This document shows, piece by piece, positions 46,501 through 54,448 of a DNA stretch of 64,000 nt. A program made the translations under genes and the position numbers. The first letter of the stretch is position 1. The number at the start of each line of letters is the position of its first letter. Source of the stretch: Caballeronia concitans (GTDB lineage Bacteria; Pseudomonadota; Gammaproteobacteria; Burkholderiales; Burkholderiaceae); contig NZ_FCNV02000001.1 of the NCBI RefSeq assembly GCF_001544615.1, positions 868,001 to 932,000 of the forward strand. The letters run 5' to 3'. The notes beneath the pieces are model-generated. The model made no database searches. It was not told the origin of the DNA and was given only the letters and a program-made list of their open reading frames with translations.

Positions 46501-47678
46501 TTCACGGCGCGAGCGGCACGCTGCGCGCGACGGGCAAGGTGCGGCTCGATCAGCAGGAGCCGGATCTGACGGCGAGCATCATCGCGGACAAGCTCGAACT
46601 CTTCGCTTCGCCGGACCGGCAACTGATGCTGTCGGGCAGCGCGAGCATCGCGAACGCGGGCTTGCAGGGCGGCATGGCGATCAACGGCAAGTTCACCGTC
46701 GATCACGGGCTCTTCGACCTGCCCGAAAGCTCCGCGCCCGCGCTCGGCGACGACGTCGTGATCGTGCGCCCGGACGGCACCGTGAAGGGCGAGAACGGCA
46801 AGCAGATGGTCGCCGCAACCGAGAAGCCGGTCGGGCCGTTCACGCCGCGCGCGAACATCGACATCGATCTGGGGCAGCGCTTCCGCTTCAAGGGCGCGGG
46901 CGCGGACCTCGGGCTCGCGGGCACCATCACCGCGACGAGCGCGCCGAACATGCCGCTGCGCGCGGTCGGCAACGTGCGCGTGACGCCGGGTTCTACATAT
47001 ACGGCGTTCGGGCGCAAGCTCGGCATCGAGAACGGCTTTTTCACGTTCAACGGGCCGGTGGCGAATCCCGGCATCAATATTCTCGCGATGCGGCGCAATC
47101 AGGAAATCGAAGCCGGCGTGCAGGTGACGGGCACGGTGCAGTCGCCGGTCGCGAAGCTGATTTCCGAGCCGAACGTGCCGGACAACGAAAAGCTCTCGTG
47201 GCTGCTCTTCGGCCACGGCACCGATCAGGGCAACAACGTCGGCCAGCAAAGCGCGATGACGAGCGCGCTCGCGCTGCTCGGCAGCCGTGGCGGCGCGAAG
47301 ATCGCGCAGACGGTGGGGCTCGATGAACTGACGGTCGGATCGAGCGAAGTCGGGCTGACCGATCCGCAAGTGGTGCTGCTGTCGAAGGCGATCAACGAAC
47401 GTCTCGTGCTCGGCTACGAGCAGGGCTTGCAGTCGGCGCAGAACGCCGTGAAGGCCACGCTCGCGCTGTCGCGATTCTGGTCGGTGACGGCGTATGGCGG
47501 CACGTATCAGGGCCTCGACCTCTCGTACACGCGGCGCTTCAATTCGTGGGCGCGCCTGTTGTCGATGTCGTCGTCGCCGCGATCGGCGGAGCAGCCGTCG
47601 GCGGCATCGGGCGCGTCGGGCGTCTCGGCGCCGCTCGGGGCTTCGTCGGCGCTGGAATCGGATTCATCGGGGGAGTAA
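43545..47678 (+). CDS. tamB: TamB, inner-membrane-anchored bridge protein
   Basis: 1377 residues. A cytoplasmic Pro/Lys-rich stretch (NDAAPKTPPQTPPRKRGGRR) precedes one membrane helix (about 35-60, WIGALVLVVVLIVALALG). The remainder is AsmA/TamB-like repeated beta-strands forming a periplasmic groove. The conserved DUF490 end is clear: GSTYTAFGRKLGIENGFFTF (about 1147), NIDIDLGQRFRFKGAG, then LSWLLFGHGTD. It follows tamA by 32 bp, the standard order. The last ~40 residues are Ser/Ala-rich and probably disordered. Confidence 0.93.
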   Translation: MTDPVNQANDGNENNDAAPKTPPQTPPRKRGGRRFLRWIGALVLVVVLIVALALGTVFFALTTDRGTRVAWNAATSLLDGKLSGKLDGGAIATGLQLRDVHWKDGKGTDVGVDSVSGRWALTRDPLRFTIDYLHVGTIDAHIAPSNEPSKKTGLPNDLRLPIQLAVRDLRVAKLRLHEGATTTEFSGLVFNGRSDGQLHEATVERLTTPFGSVTAAAKLDGGARPFPLSGDATYAGKVKDETVQVSARLSGSLEDLVADVDASGLKLAGQAHVEATPFADVPLKRAIVTADHINPQAFSAGAPAADLAVRAEVKPVAGEKTFVVSGPVSIVNAKPGSIDKKLLPLIDARANVRLDASAQSIADLNVRLLKNATITGGGSLAGGKGRFDLKVAKLDLNAIEPSVRATDFAGPVSVVLAGDSQAVTVDLNDHKAAIRAQAKVRLDAKQTTLDEVKLTVGKGRVEASGALKKDVHSSYDVKAKFVEFNPLLLQQQLIAPKVTQKPAAKKTAAPPRVIEARVNGTLAASGMLAPTLTTKATFKLDDSTYDNLPLTGAGTVQIAGTRILPSTAKLSVAGNDVDLNGSFGAPGDRLRFRIDAPQLERLGFGLAGTVKADGDLTGSIAHPNVAANYQADGVVFGANRLGHAEGHADIRDGANGALVFTLKARDARASGVEIAKLDANLNGTRMQHTLALTTTGKVQGQPVNLTLGANGKFTDAVDGPHWDGVITKLTNKGTPSVNLESPLAVSYGPKRIVLGATRLVAEGAALDLKSFALEGGRIQSAGTLTNLSVPRLLEVRRAMTGEESSIRTDLIFDGDWNFSLGATATGYAQIKRRGGDVTIDGTRGVAALGISEIVARADFTGGDRLNATLHAKASRIGVIDANVHTTLVPRDGMLTVADEAPLSGAIDANVPELRTTGGLLGANYLLGGKIALKLTIAGIVAKPSLSGSLTGDNISATVVDQGVQLKDGIIRIALSENLVDFRQVEFHGASGTLRATGKVRLDQQEPDLTASIIADKLELFASPDRQLMLSGSASIANAGLQGGMAINGKFTVDHGLFDLPESSAPALGDDVVIVRPDGTVKGENGKQMVAATEKPVGPFTPRANIDIDLGQRFRFKGAGADLGLAGTITATSAPNMPLRAVGNVRVTPGSTYTAFGRKLGIENGFFTFNGPVANPGINILAMRRNQEIEAGVQVTGTVQSPVAKLISEPNVPDNEKLSWLLFGHGTDQGNNVGQQSAMTSALALLGSRGGAKIAQTVGLDELTVGSSEVGLTDPQVVLLSKAINERLVLGYEQGLQSAQNAVKATLALSRFWSVTAYGGTYQGLDLSYTRRFNSWARLLSMSSSPRSAEQPSAASGASGVSAPLGASSALESDSSGE

Positions 47679-47690
47679 GGACGCTTAGGC

Positions 47691-47733
47691 AAAGCAAAAG
47701 GGCACGCAAACTTCGCGTGCCCTTTTGCTTTTT
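47691..47733. terminator. Bidirectional terminator between tamB and metG
   Basis: Long perfect 17-bp stem (47691-47707 with 47715-47731; AAAGCAAAAGGGCACGC and its complement) with a 7-nt loop, T-rich on both exits. It separates convergent tamB and metG. Confidence 0.88.
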
Positions 47734-47745
47734 AGCCGATGCGCC

Positions 47746-49872
47746 TTACTTCACGCGCATGCCCGGCTTCGCGCCGCTATGCGGCTCGAGGATGTAGAGG
47801 CCCGGTTCGGCTTTCTCGTCGGCGGCGGAAGCGGCCAGCACCATGCCTTCCGACATGCCGAACTTCATCTTGCGCGGCGCGAGGTTCGCGACCATCACCG
47901 TCAGCTTGCCGATCAGATCCTGCGGCTGATACGCCGACTTGATGCCCGAGAAGACGTTGCGCGTCTTTTCCTCGCCGACATCGAGCGTCAGTTGCAGGAG
48001 CTTGTCCGAGCCTTCGACCGCCTTGCAATCGACGATCTTCGCGATGCGCAGATCGACCTTCGCGAAGTCGTCGATGGAAACGACTCCGGATTCTTCCTGC
48101 TTCGGCTCTTTCTTCGCGGCAACCTTCGGCGCGGCAGCGACGGCTTCCGTCGCCGGTTGCAGCGATTCGCGATTCGCGGCCAGCAACGCATCGATCTGCT
48201 TCGGATCGACGCGCGTCGTCAGATGCTTGTACGCGTTGATCGCGTTCGCCGACGACAGCGGCTTGTCCGCATCGGCCCAGGCGAGCGGCGCGATACCCAG
48301 GAACGCCTCGACTGACTCGATCAATTTCGGCAGCACGGGCTTGAGCGCGAGCGACAACAGGCGGAACGCTTCCAGACTCACGCTGCAGGTTTCGTGCAGC
48401 GCGGCCGCGTTCGCCGGGTCCTTAGCCTGTTCCCACGGCTTCGCGGAATCGACGTAGTGGTTGACGGCATCGGCGAGTTCCATCGTCGTGCGCAGCGCGC
48501 GGCCGTATTCGCGCGATTCGTAGAAGCCCGCGATTTGCGGAATCGCCGAGCGCAGTTGCGCGATCAGCGGATGCTGCATCGCGCTATCCAGCACACGGCC
48601 GTCGAATCGCTTGATGAGAAAGCCCGCAGCGCGGCTCGCGATATTCACGTACTTGCCGACGAGATCGCTGTTCACGCGCGCCTGGAAGTCCTCGAGGTTG
48701 AGGTCGATGTCTTCCATCGTGCTGTTGAGCTTGGCCGCGAAGTAGTAGCGCAGCCACTCCGGGTTGAGCCCGGTGTCGATCACGCTTTGCGCGGTGATGA
48801 ACGTGCCGCGCGACTTCGACATCTTCGCGCCGTCGACGGTCAGGAAGCCGTGCGCGAACACGTTGGTCGGCGTGCGATGGCCGGAGAACTGGAGCATCGC
48901 GGGCCAGAACAGCGTGTGGAAATACAGGATGTCCTTGCCGATGAAGTGATACTGCTCGGCGGTCGAACCGGGCTTGACCCACGCATCGAAATCGATGCCG
49001 GCGCGATCGGCCAGATTGCGGAAGCTCGCGTAATAGCCGACCGGGGCATCGACCCAGACGTAGAAGTACTTGCCCGGCGCGCCGGGAATTTCGAAGCCGA
49101 AGTAGGGCGCGTCGCGGGAAATGTCCCAGTCGGCGAGTTTGGCGTCGCCCTTGTCGCCGAGCCATTCGCGCATCTTGTTCGTCGCTTCCGGCTGCGCGAG
49201 CCCGCCGACCCAGCCGCGCAGGAAGTCTTCGCAGCGCGGATCGGAGAGGCGGAAGAAGTAGTGCGTCGAGGTCTTGCGGATGGGCGTCGCGCCCGAGACG
49301 ACCGAATACGGGTTGACGAGTTCGGTCGGCTGATAGGTCGAGCCGCAGACTTCGCAGTTGTCGCCGTACTGGTCCTTCGCGCCGCATTTCGGGCATTCGC
49401 CCTTGATGAAGCGGTCCGGCAGGAACATTTCCTTGACCGGATCGTAGGCTTGTTCGATGTCGCGCGCCTCGATCAGGCCGGCTTGCTGAAGCGCGGTGTA
49501 GATCGAATTGCACAGGACGCGGTTTTCGTCGGCATCGGTCGAATAGTAGTTGTCGAAGGAAACCCCGAAGCTGTCGAAATCGCGCTTGTGTTCTTTCCAG
49601 ACGCGCTCGATCAGCTGCTTCGGCGTGATGCCTTCCTTTTCAGCGCGCAGCATGATGGGCGTGCCGTGGGTGTCGTCGGCGCCGACGTAGTAGACCTCGT
49701 GGCCATGCATTCGCAGCGTCCGAACCCAGATATCCGTCTGAATGTACTCGACCATATGGCCGATGTGAATCTGACCGTTCGCATAAGGCAGCGCGGACGT
49801 GACGAGGATCTGGCGACGGCCGCTGGAAGCGGCGGACGCGGCGGGTGCAGTGGCGGAAATCGGTGCTGACAT
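47746..49872 (-). CDS. metG: Methionyl-tRNA synthetase
   Basis: Class I aminoacyl-tRNA synthetase, 708 residues. HIGH motif in [13 protein letters not shown] (about 36-48), zinc-binding [18 protein letters not shown] (about 155-172), KMSKS in [10 protein letters not shown] (about 345). A C-terminal Trbp111/EMAP-II-like tRNA-binding domain (about 605-708, [20 protein letters not shown]) promotes dimer formation. ATG 49872 gives [13 protein letters not shown] followed by [15 protein letters not shown]; the longer frame to 49995 runs into the hicAB promoter region. Confidence 0.95.
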   Translation of the reverse strand: MSAPISATAPAASAASSGRRQILVTSALPYANGQIHIGHMVEYIQTDIWVRTLRMHGHEVYYVGADDTHGTPIMLRAEKEGITPKQLIERVWKEHKRDFDSFGVSFDNYYSTDADENRVLCNSIYTALQQAGLIEARDIEQAYDPVKEMFLPDRFIKGECPKCGAKDQYGDNCEVCGSTYQPTELVNPYSVVSGATPIRKTSTHYFFRLSDPRCEDFLRGWVGGLAQPEATNKMREWLGDKGDAKLADWDISRDAPYFGFEIPGAPGKYFYVWVDAPVGYYASFRNLADRAGIDFDAWVKPGSTAEQYHFIGKDILYFHTLFWPAMLQFSGHRTPTNVFAHGFLTVDGAKMSKSRGTFITAQSVIDTGLNPEWLRYYFAAKLNSTMEDIDLNLEDFQARVNSDLVGKYVNIASRAAGFLIKRFDGRVLDSAMQHPLIAQLRSAIPQIAGFYESREYGRALRTTMELADAVNHYVDSAKPWEQAKDPANAAALHETCSVSLEAFRLLSLALKPVLPKLIESVEAFLGIAPLAWADADKPLSSANAINAYKHLTTRVDPKQIDALLAANRESLQPATEAVAAAPKVAAKKEPKQEESGVVSIDDFAKVDLRIAKIVDCKAVEGSDKLLQLTLDVGEEKTRNVFSGIKSAYQPQDLIGKLTVMVANLAPRKMKFGMSEGMVLAASAADEKAEPGLYILEPHSGAKPGMRVK

Positions 49873-49991
49873 AAAGGCGCGGCCCGGAGGGAATTGCTTC
49901 AGGTTGTGAAAAAAGCTGATTTTCGATTTTAGCAGGGCGGGGGATGGGGGCGCGGCGACGGCTCGTGCTGGCGGGGAGAGGCTGCTTGTTC

Positions 49992-50060
49992 GCAACTATA
50001 AAATACAACAAAAAAGTTGCATTTTTCGCTTGGCGCGATATAACATGTATGTTGTATTTT
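49992..50060 (+). promoter_or_regulatory. hicAB promoter with nested inverted repeats
   Basis: A -35 TTGCAT (50017-50022) and -10 TATAAC (50039-50044) with 16-bp spacing precede hicA. They are bracketed by a perfect 11-bp inverted repeat, AAAATACAACA (50000-50010) and TGTTGTATTTT (50050-50060). A second repeat, GCAACT (49992-49997) / AGTTGC (50015-50020), overlaps the -35. The AT-rich patch contrasts with its surroundings and is a likely HicB autoregulatory operator. Confidence 0.7.
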
Positions 50061-50087
50061 GACCTCTCCGCAATGGTGGGAGAGGTT

Positions 50088-50267
50088 ATGAAATTCAGTG
50101 AGTTCAAGAGGTGGCTTCGCGAGCAGGGCGTGTGTATCGCGCCGGGCAAAGGAAGCCATCTGCGCGCGTCGCTCAATGGCAAGAGGTCCACGATCCCGGA
50201 TCACGGCAGTAAGGAAATTGGTAAGGGAATCGCGGAGAAGATTAAGAAACAACTCGGATTGAAATGA
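50088..50267 (+). CDS. hicA: HicA-like mRNA interferase toxin
   Basis: 59-residue double-stranded RNA-binding-fold toxin. The family pattern is complete: MKFSEFKRWLREQGV, then the catalytic-type His in GKGSHLRAS (H24), and a C-terminal KEIGKGIAEKIKKQLGL. ATG 50088 follows GGGAGAGG; in-frame starts further upstream lie in the promoter repeats. Its stop overlaps the hicB start by 4 bp. HicA cleaves mRNA independently of ribosomes in studied systems. Confidence 0.92.
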   Translation: MKFSEFKRWLREQGVCIAPGKGSHLRASLNGKRSTIPDHGSKEIGKGIAEKIKKQLGLK

Positions 50268-50722
50268 GCGAGGTCGCAATGTTCCTTGGAGAAACCAATA
50301 CCATGCTGTCCTATCCAGTCAACCTGGAACTCGACACGAACAACACCTTTCTTGTCACCTTCCCGGACATTCCGGAAGCGATCACCGCTGGTGACGACGA
50401 AGGCGAAGCGCTGCTTAACGGACTCGAGGCGCTTGAAACGGCCATCGAAATGTATTTCGACGACAAGCGCGAAGTACCCATGCCCTCCAAGCCCAAAAAA
50501 GGCCAACTGGTCGTCAATCTCCCTGCGCTGGTGGTGACAAAAGTGCTGCTTGCCAATGAAATGATCCGCCAAGGCGTGCGCAAGTCGGACCTTGCCCGAC
50601 GGCTCAACGTCCATATGCCACAAGTAGACCGTTTGCTCGACCCGCGCCATTCATCGAAGTTTGAAGCGATGGAAGCAGCTTTCCGGTCGCTCGGCAGACG
50701 CCTTAATATTTCCATCGCCTGA
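50264..50722 (+). CDS. hicB: HicB-like antitoxin with C-terminal HTH
   Basis: Antitoxin of up to 152 residues. The N-terminal degraded RNase-H-like HicB domain is seen in LSYPVNLELDTNNTFLVTFP, DIPEAITAGDDEGEALLNGL and ALETAIEMYFDDKREVP. The C-terminal helix-turn-helix (GVRKSDLARRLNVHMPQVDR) gives DNA binding, consistent with the palindromic promoter. ATG 50264 overlaps the hicA stop (ATGA); ATG 50303, preceded by TTGGAGAAA, would give 139 residues beginning directly at the conserved domain and is a real alternative. Confidence 0.92.
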   Translation: MSEVAMFLGETNTMLSYPVNLELDTNNTFLVTFPDIPEAITAGDDEGEALLNGLEALETAIEMYFDDKREVPMPSKPKKGQLVVNLPALVVTKVLLANEMIRQGVRKSDLARRLNVHMPQVDRLLDPRHSSKFEAMEAAFRSLGRRLNISIA

Positions 50723-50746
50723 GCAAGACCCGCGAATCGAAAGCAC

Positions 50747-50776
50747 AAAAAAAACCGGGGTCCAATCGGGCCCCGG
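50747..50776 (-). terminator. Terminator downstream of the OmpA-family gene
   Basis: GC-rich stem CCGGGGCCC / GGACCCCGG (one G-U pair) followed on the leftward strand by eight T residues (50754-50747). It lies 164 bp past the OmpA-like stop and 25 bp from the convergent hicB end. Confidence 0.8.
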
Positions 50777-50939
50777 AGCAACAACGACAAGAGGAGAATG
50801 GCAGGCGATGGCCCAGCCATCCACCTACCGTAACAAGAGACACGCGCCGTGCCGGCAAGTTTCAAAATTTTTTCGGCCGCCTTTCCCGAGGCGTCGCCAG
50901 CACGCATCCGCTCGTTGCTTCTCCAATCAAATCAGACGC

Positions 50940-51596
50940 TTACTGCACCTGACCCGGCTGCGCCGTCGCGCGCAGATAGATTTCCACGCGACGATTCTGC
51001 GCGCGGCCAGCTTCCGTCGAATTGTCGGCGATCGGCTGGTTCTGACCCATGCCCTGCGCCGACAGGCGCTGCGCCGGCACGCCGTGCGTCGAGATGTACG
51101 ACGCCACGCTCTGCGCGCGATTCTGCGACAGCGTCTGGTTGTAAGCCGCCGTGCCGGTGTTATCCGTGTGGCCGACGACGCTTGCGATCAGCTCCGGATG
51201 CTGTTGCAACGTTTGCGTGACCGAATTCAGAACCGGATCGAACGACGGCTTGATCGAGTAGCTGTTGGTATCGAACGAGATGGAGTTCGGGATGTTGACC
51301 TTGAGCGAGCCGTCCTGCTGCTCGGTCACCTGCGTGCCGGTGCCTTTCGAATCGCCGGAAATCTTGTTGCGGATGGCCTGCCAGTTGTAACCGGTGATGC
51401 CGCCGACCGCCGCGCCCGTCGCCGCGCCGATGGCCGCGCCCTTGCCGCCGCCGAAAATCGCGCCGATGCCGGCGCCCGTGGCCGCGCCCACGCCCGTGCC
51501 GACGGCAGTGTTGGTGCCCTGCTGCGATGCGCAGCCGGTAACGAGCGCGCCAACGAGGGCAAATGCGGACAGGCGGGTCAACAACTTCGTATTCAT
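50940..51596 (-). CDS. OmpA-family lipoprotein with glycine-zipper
   Basis: 218-residue predicted outer-membrane lipoprotein. Signal peptide MNTKLLTRLSAFALVGALVT ends at a lipobox VTGC (C22). Residues ~30-70 are a glycine-zipper stretch (GAATGAGIGAIFGGGKGAAI) able to insert in membranes. Residues ~95-205 form an OmpA-like peptidoglycan-binding domain with VVGHTDNTGTAAYNQTLSQN and RVEIYLRA near the end. It resembles YiaD/Pal-like proteins. Upstream, 51597-51866 holds only a short inverted repeat CAATAT-(5 nt)-ATATTG (51684-51700) and presumably promoters for this gene and mrp. Confidence 0.88.
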   Translation of the reverse strand: MNTKLLTRLSAFALVGALVTGCASQQGTNTAVGTGVGAATGAGIGAIFGGGKGAAIGAATGAAVGGITGYNWQAIRNKISGDSKGTGTQVTEQQDGSLKVNIPNSISFDTNSYSIKPSFDPVLNSVTQTLQQHPELIASVVGHTDNTGTAAYNQTLSQNRAQSVASYISTHGVPAQRLSAQGMGQNQPIADNSTEAGRAQNRRVEIYLRATAQPGQVQ

Positions 51597-51866
51597 CTTG
51601 ATCTCCTTGATTCAACTAGCGATTCGGCGACACGCGCCGACAGTGCGAAAGGGTCTTCGGACGGGCTTTCGGGCAAGCCTCTACAATATCGGGAATATTG
51701 AGAAACACGCCCGTCCGCCCGGTGCGATGCGTCCCCGGAAAGCCACAGCAGCGGGATAGTGCAGCGCGAAGCGACTCGCGCGCAACGGCGCTAACAAATA
51801 CTTTCAATTTCCTCAGTTTGTTGCAACGCGACGCAGCCTGAGCAACAAGCGTTCCCTGGAGTTTCA

Positions 51867-52955
51867 ATGAGCATTGATCGCGCGCGGATCGACACCGCAC
51901 TCGCCACCCTGACCGATCCGAACACCCACCGCAAGTTCGTCGATACCAAGAGCATTCGCAACGTCTCGATAGAGGGCGGCAAGGTTTCCGTGGCCGTCGT
52001 GCTGGGCTATCCGGCGAAGACGCAATTCGAATCCATCGGCAAGCTGGTCGCCGATGCGCTGCGCCAGGTGCCCGGCGTCACCGACGTCTCGGTCGCCGTT
52101 TCGTCGCAAGTGGTCGCCCACGCGGTGCAACGCGGCGTGAAGCTGCTGCCGAACGTCAAGAACATCATCGCGGTGGCATCGGGCAAGGGCGGCGTCGGCA
52201 AGAGCACGACGGCGACGAACCTCGCGCTCGCGCTCGCGCAGGAAGGCGCGTCGGTCGGCATGCTCGACGCGGACATCTACGGCCCTTCGCTGCCGATGAT
52301 GCTCGGCATTTCGGGCCGCCCGGAATCGCCCGACAATCAGTCGATGAACCCGCTCACGGGCCACGGCATTCAGGCGAATTCCATCGGTTTTCTGATCGAG
52401 CAGGACAACCCGATGGTCTGGCGCGGTCCGATGGTCACGTCCGCGCTCGAACAGCTTCTGCGCCAGACGAACTGGAAGGATCTCGATTACCTCGTCGTCG
52501 ACATGCCGCCGGGCACGGGCGACATCCAGCTCACGCTGTCGCAGAAAGTGCCGGTGACGGGCGCGGTGATCGTCACGACGCCGCAGGACATCGCGCTGCT
52601 CGACGCGAAGAAGGGCCTCAAGATGTTCGAGAAGGTCGGCATTCCGATTTTGGGCATCGTCGAGAACATGAGCACGCACGTCTGCTCGAACTGCGGCCAC
52701 GAAGAGCACATCTTCGGCGCGGGCGGCGGCGAGCGCATGGCGAAGGAATACGGCGTGGAGATTCTCGGGCAATTGCCGCTCGATATTTCGATCCGCGAGC
52801 GCACCGATGCCGGACAGCCGACGGTCGTGTCGCAGCCGGAAAGCCGCATCGCGGAGACGTATCGCGCGATCGCCCGCCGCGTCGCGATCTCGATCGCCGA
52901 ACGCCAGCGCGACATGACGTCGAAGTTCCCGAGCATCGTCGTCCAGAACACGTGA
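51867..52955 (+). CDS. apbC: Mrp/NBP35-type iron-sulfur cluster carrier ATPase
   Basis: 362-residue P-loop ATPase that carries [4Fe-4S] clusters to apoproteins. An N-terminal MIP18/DUF59 domain (about 1-85, VSVAVVLGYPAKTQFESIGK) precedes the deviant Walker A SGKGGVGKSTTATNLA (about 104-119). DIYGPSLPMMLG and VVDMPPGTGDIQLTLSQ follow. The cluster-binding CxxC is VCSNCGHEEHIFG (about 272-275). It stands alone between the OmpA-like gene and the SodC-like gene. Confidence 0.93.
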   Translation: MSIDRARIDTALATLTDPNTHRKFVDTKSIRNVSIEGGKVSVAVVLGYPAKTQFESIGKLVADALRQVPGVTDVSVAVSSQVVAHAVQRGVKLLPNVKNIIAVASGKGGVGKSTTATNLALALAQEGASVGMLDADIYGPSLPMMLGISGRPESPDNQSMNPLTGHGIQANSIGFLIEQDNPMVWRGPMVTSALEQLLRQTNWKDLDYLVVDMPPGTGDIQLTLSQKVPVTGAVIVTTPQDIALLDAKKGLKMFEKVGIPILGIVENMSTHVCSNCGHEEHIFGAGGGERMAKEYGVEILGQLPLDISIRERTDAGQPTVVSQPESRIAETYRAIARRVAISIAERQRDMTSKFPSIVVQNT

Positions 52956-53088
52956 TCTAGACGCGCGGCCGGGCGCGCTTCGTCGCGTCTTTCGCGAGCC
53001 TTGTGCGGCGCGGCTCGCGGTATCATGTCGCCTTCTACGCGGGGCAGCGTCGGCGCACGGGGTGCCGGCGGGCCGCCAAGAGGATCGC

Positions 53089-53622
53089 ATGAGAGACAGA
53101 TTCGACGGGAGGGCGCTTCTCGCCTTGTTCGCGACGGCCGCGTGCAGCGTTGCGCTGAGCGGCTGCGGCATCATCTTCCAGAATCACGAAAAAGTCGCCG
53201 ACGCCACGCTGAAGCCCACTCCGGGCAACACGGCGCGCGGCACCATCACGCTGACCGAGCGCTCGGACGGCGTCCAGGTCACCTACAGCCTCACCGACAT
53301 GCCGCCCAACAGCGATCACGCGCTGCAGGTTCACGAGCGCGGCGACTGCATCGCGGTGAATGGCGCCGACACGAGCCCCGTGTTCGCGCTGCCGTCCGAA
53401 CGCGGGCGCGCGGGCGGCCGGCTCGAGGGCGAACTCGGCAACATCCACGCGGACGCGAACGGATCGGCCACGGGCTTCATCGTCGCGACGGACGTTTCGC
53501 TCGACGGCGTGCGCTCGGTCATCGCGCGCGCGATCATGCTGCATCGCGAAGCCACCGACCCCTACGCGATGAGCCCGCACAACGTGGGTCCGGCGCTTGC
53601 GTGCGGCGTGATTCGCCGTTGA
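53089..53622 (+). CDS. SodC-like lipoprotein with degenerate metal site
   Basis: 177-residue member of the Cu/Zn superoxide dismutase superfamily. The N-terminus carries a lipoprotein signal (ALSGC, C26). The fold markers remain: GTITLTERSDGVQVTYSLTD, VHERGDC (H82, C87), GNIHADANGSA and the closing ALACGVI with the disulfide Cys C172. However, the usual FHVH copper pair reads LQVH (Q80), the zinc-loop histidines are missing, and the C-terminal GGxR arginine is absent; H82, D122 and H152 remain. Classical dismutase activity is therefore doubtful. ATG 53089 follows AGGATCGC. Confidence 0.8.
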   Translation: MRDRFDGRALLALFATAACSVALSGCGIIFQNHEKVADATLKPTPGNTARGTITLTERSDGVQVTYSLTDMPPNSDHALQVHERGDCIAVNGADTSPVFALPSERGRAGGRLEGELGNIHADANGSATGFIVATDVSLDGVRSVIARAIMLHREATDPYAMSPHNVGPALACGVIRR

Positions 53623-53780
53623 GCGCATCGGCTGAACGGCCGGCTTCGCCCTTAAGATCATTCGCGTAAAATACGCGCTCGTTTTTCGTCTTTCGTCTGG
53701 CCGCACGGGCCATGCGCCGTTTCACCGAAGGCCTGCGGTCACATTGTCGATTGCAGGCTGCAACGCTGGGTAGCGTTCCT

Positions 53781-54350
53781 ATGAGCATCAAGTCCGACAA
53801 GTGGATTCGGCGCATGGCCGAAGAGCACAAGATGATCGAGCCGTTCGTGCGCGATCAGGTGCGCGTGGCCGAGGACGGCCGCAAGATCGTGAGCTACGGC
53901 ACGTCGAGCTACGGCTACGACATCCGCGTGGCCGACGAATTCAAGATCTTCACTAACATCAATTCCACCATCGTCGATCCGAAAGCCTTCGACGAGAAAT
54001 CGTTCGTGGACTTCAAGGGCGATGTCTGCATCATCCCGCCGAACTCGTTCGCGCTCGCGCGCACCGTCGAATATTTCCGCATTCCGCGCTCGTGCCTGAC
54101 CGTGTGCCTCGGCAAGTCCACTTACGCGCGTTGCGGGATCATCGTGAACGTGACCCCGTTCGAGCCGGAATGGGAAGGCTACGTCACGCTCGAATTCTCG
54201 AATACGACACCTTTGCCTGCGAAGATCTACGCGAACGAGGGCGTGGCCCAGGTTCTGTTCTTCGAAAGCGACGAAATGTGCGAGACGTCCTATGCGGATC
54301 GGGGCGGCAAATACCAGGGGCAGCACGGCGTCACGCTGCCGAAGACCTGA
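53781..54350 (+). CDS. dcd: dCTP deaminase
   Basis: Trimeric enzyme converting dCTP to dUTP, upstream of thymidylate synthesis; 189 residues. Family motifs: [50 protein letters not shown] with the catalytic region, [20 protein letters not shown] containing the active-site Glu, and [13 protein letters not shown] at the C-terminus. ATG 53781 is preferred to an in-frame ATG at 53712. A hairpin-like GCGTAAAATACGC upstream (about 53669) may be part of the promoter. Confidence 0.95.
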   Translation: MSIKSDKWIRRMAEEHKMIEPFVRDQVRVAEDGRKIVSYGTSSYGYDIRVADEFKIFTNINSTIVDPKAFDEKSFVDFKGDVCIIPPNSFALARTVEYFRIPRSCLTVCLGKSTYARCGIIVNVTPFEPEWEGYVTLEFSNTTPLPAKIYANEGVAQVLFFESDEMCETSYADRGGKYQGQHGVTLPKT

Positions 54351-54448
54351 TCGCCGCCGCGCCGCCAGCACCGCACGCGCTTGTCGAAAGACCGCTGACA
54401 CGAGCTTAGAGTCTCGGGCAGCGGTCGTTCCATTTGGAGATTCGCCTC

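Noticed and set aside
43305-47369. 1354-residue leftward open frame opposite tamA/tamB
   Set aside because: Composition is Arg/Asp/His-rich shadow sequence; the sense strand encodes clear TamA and TamB.
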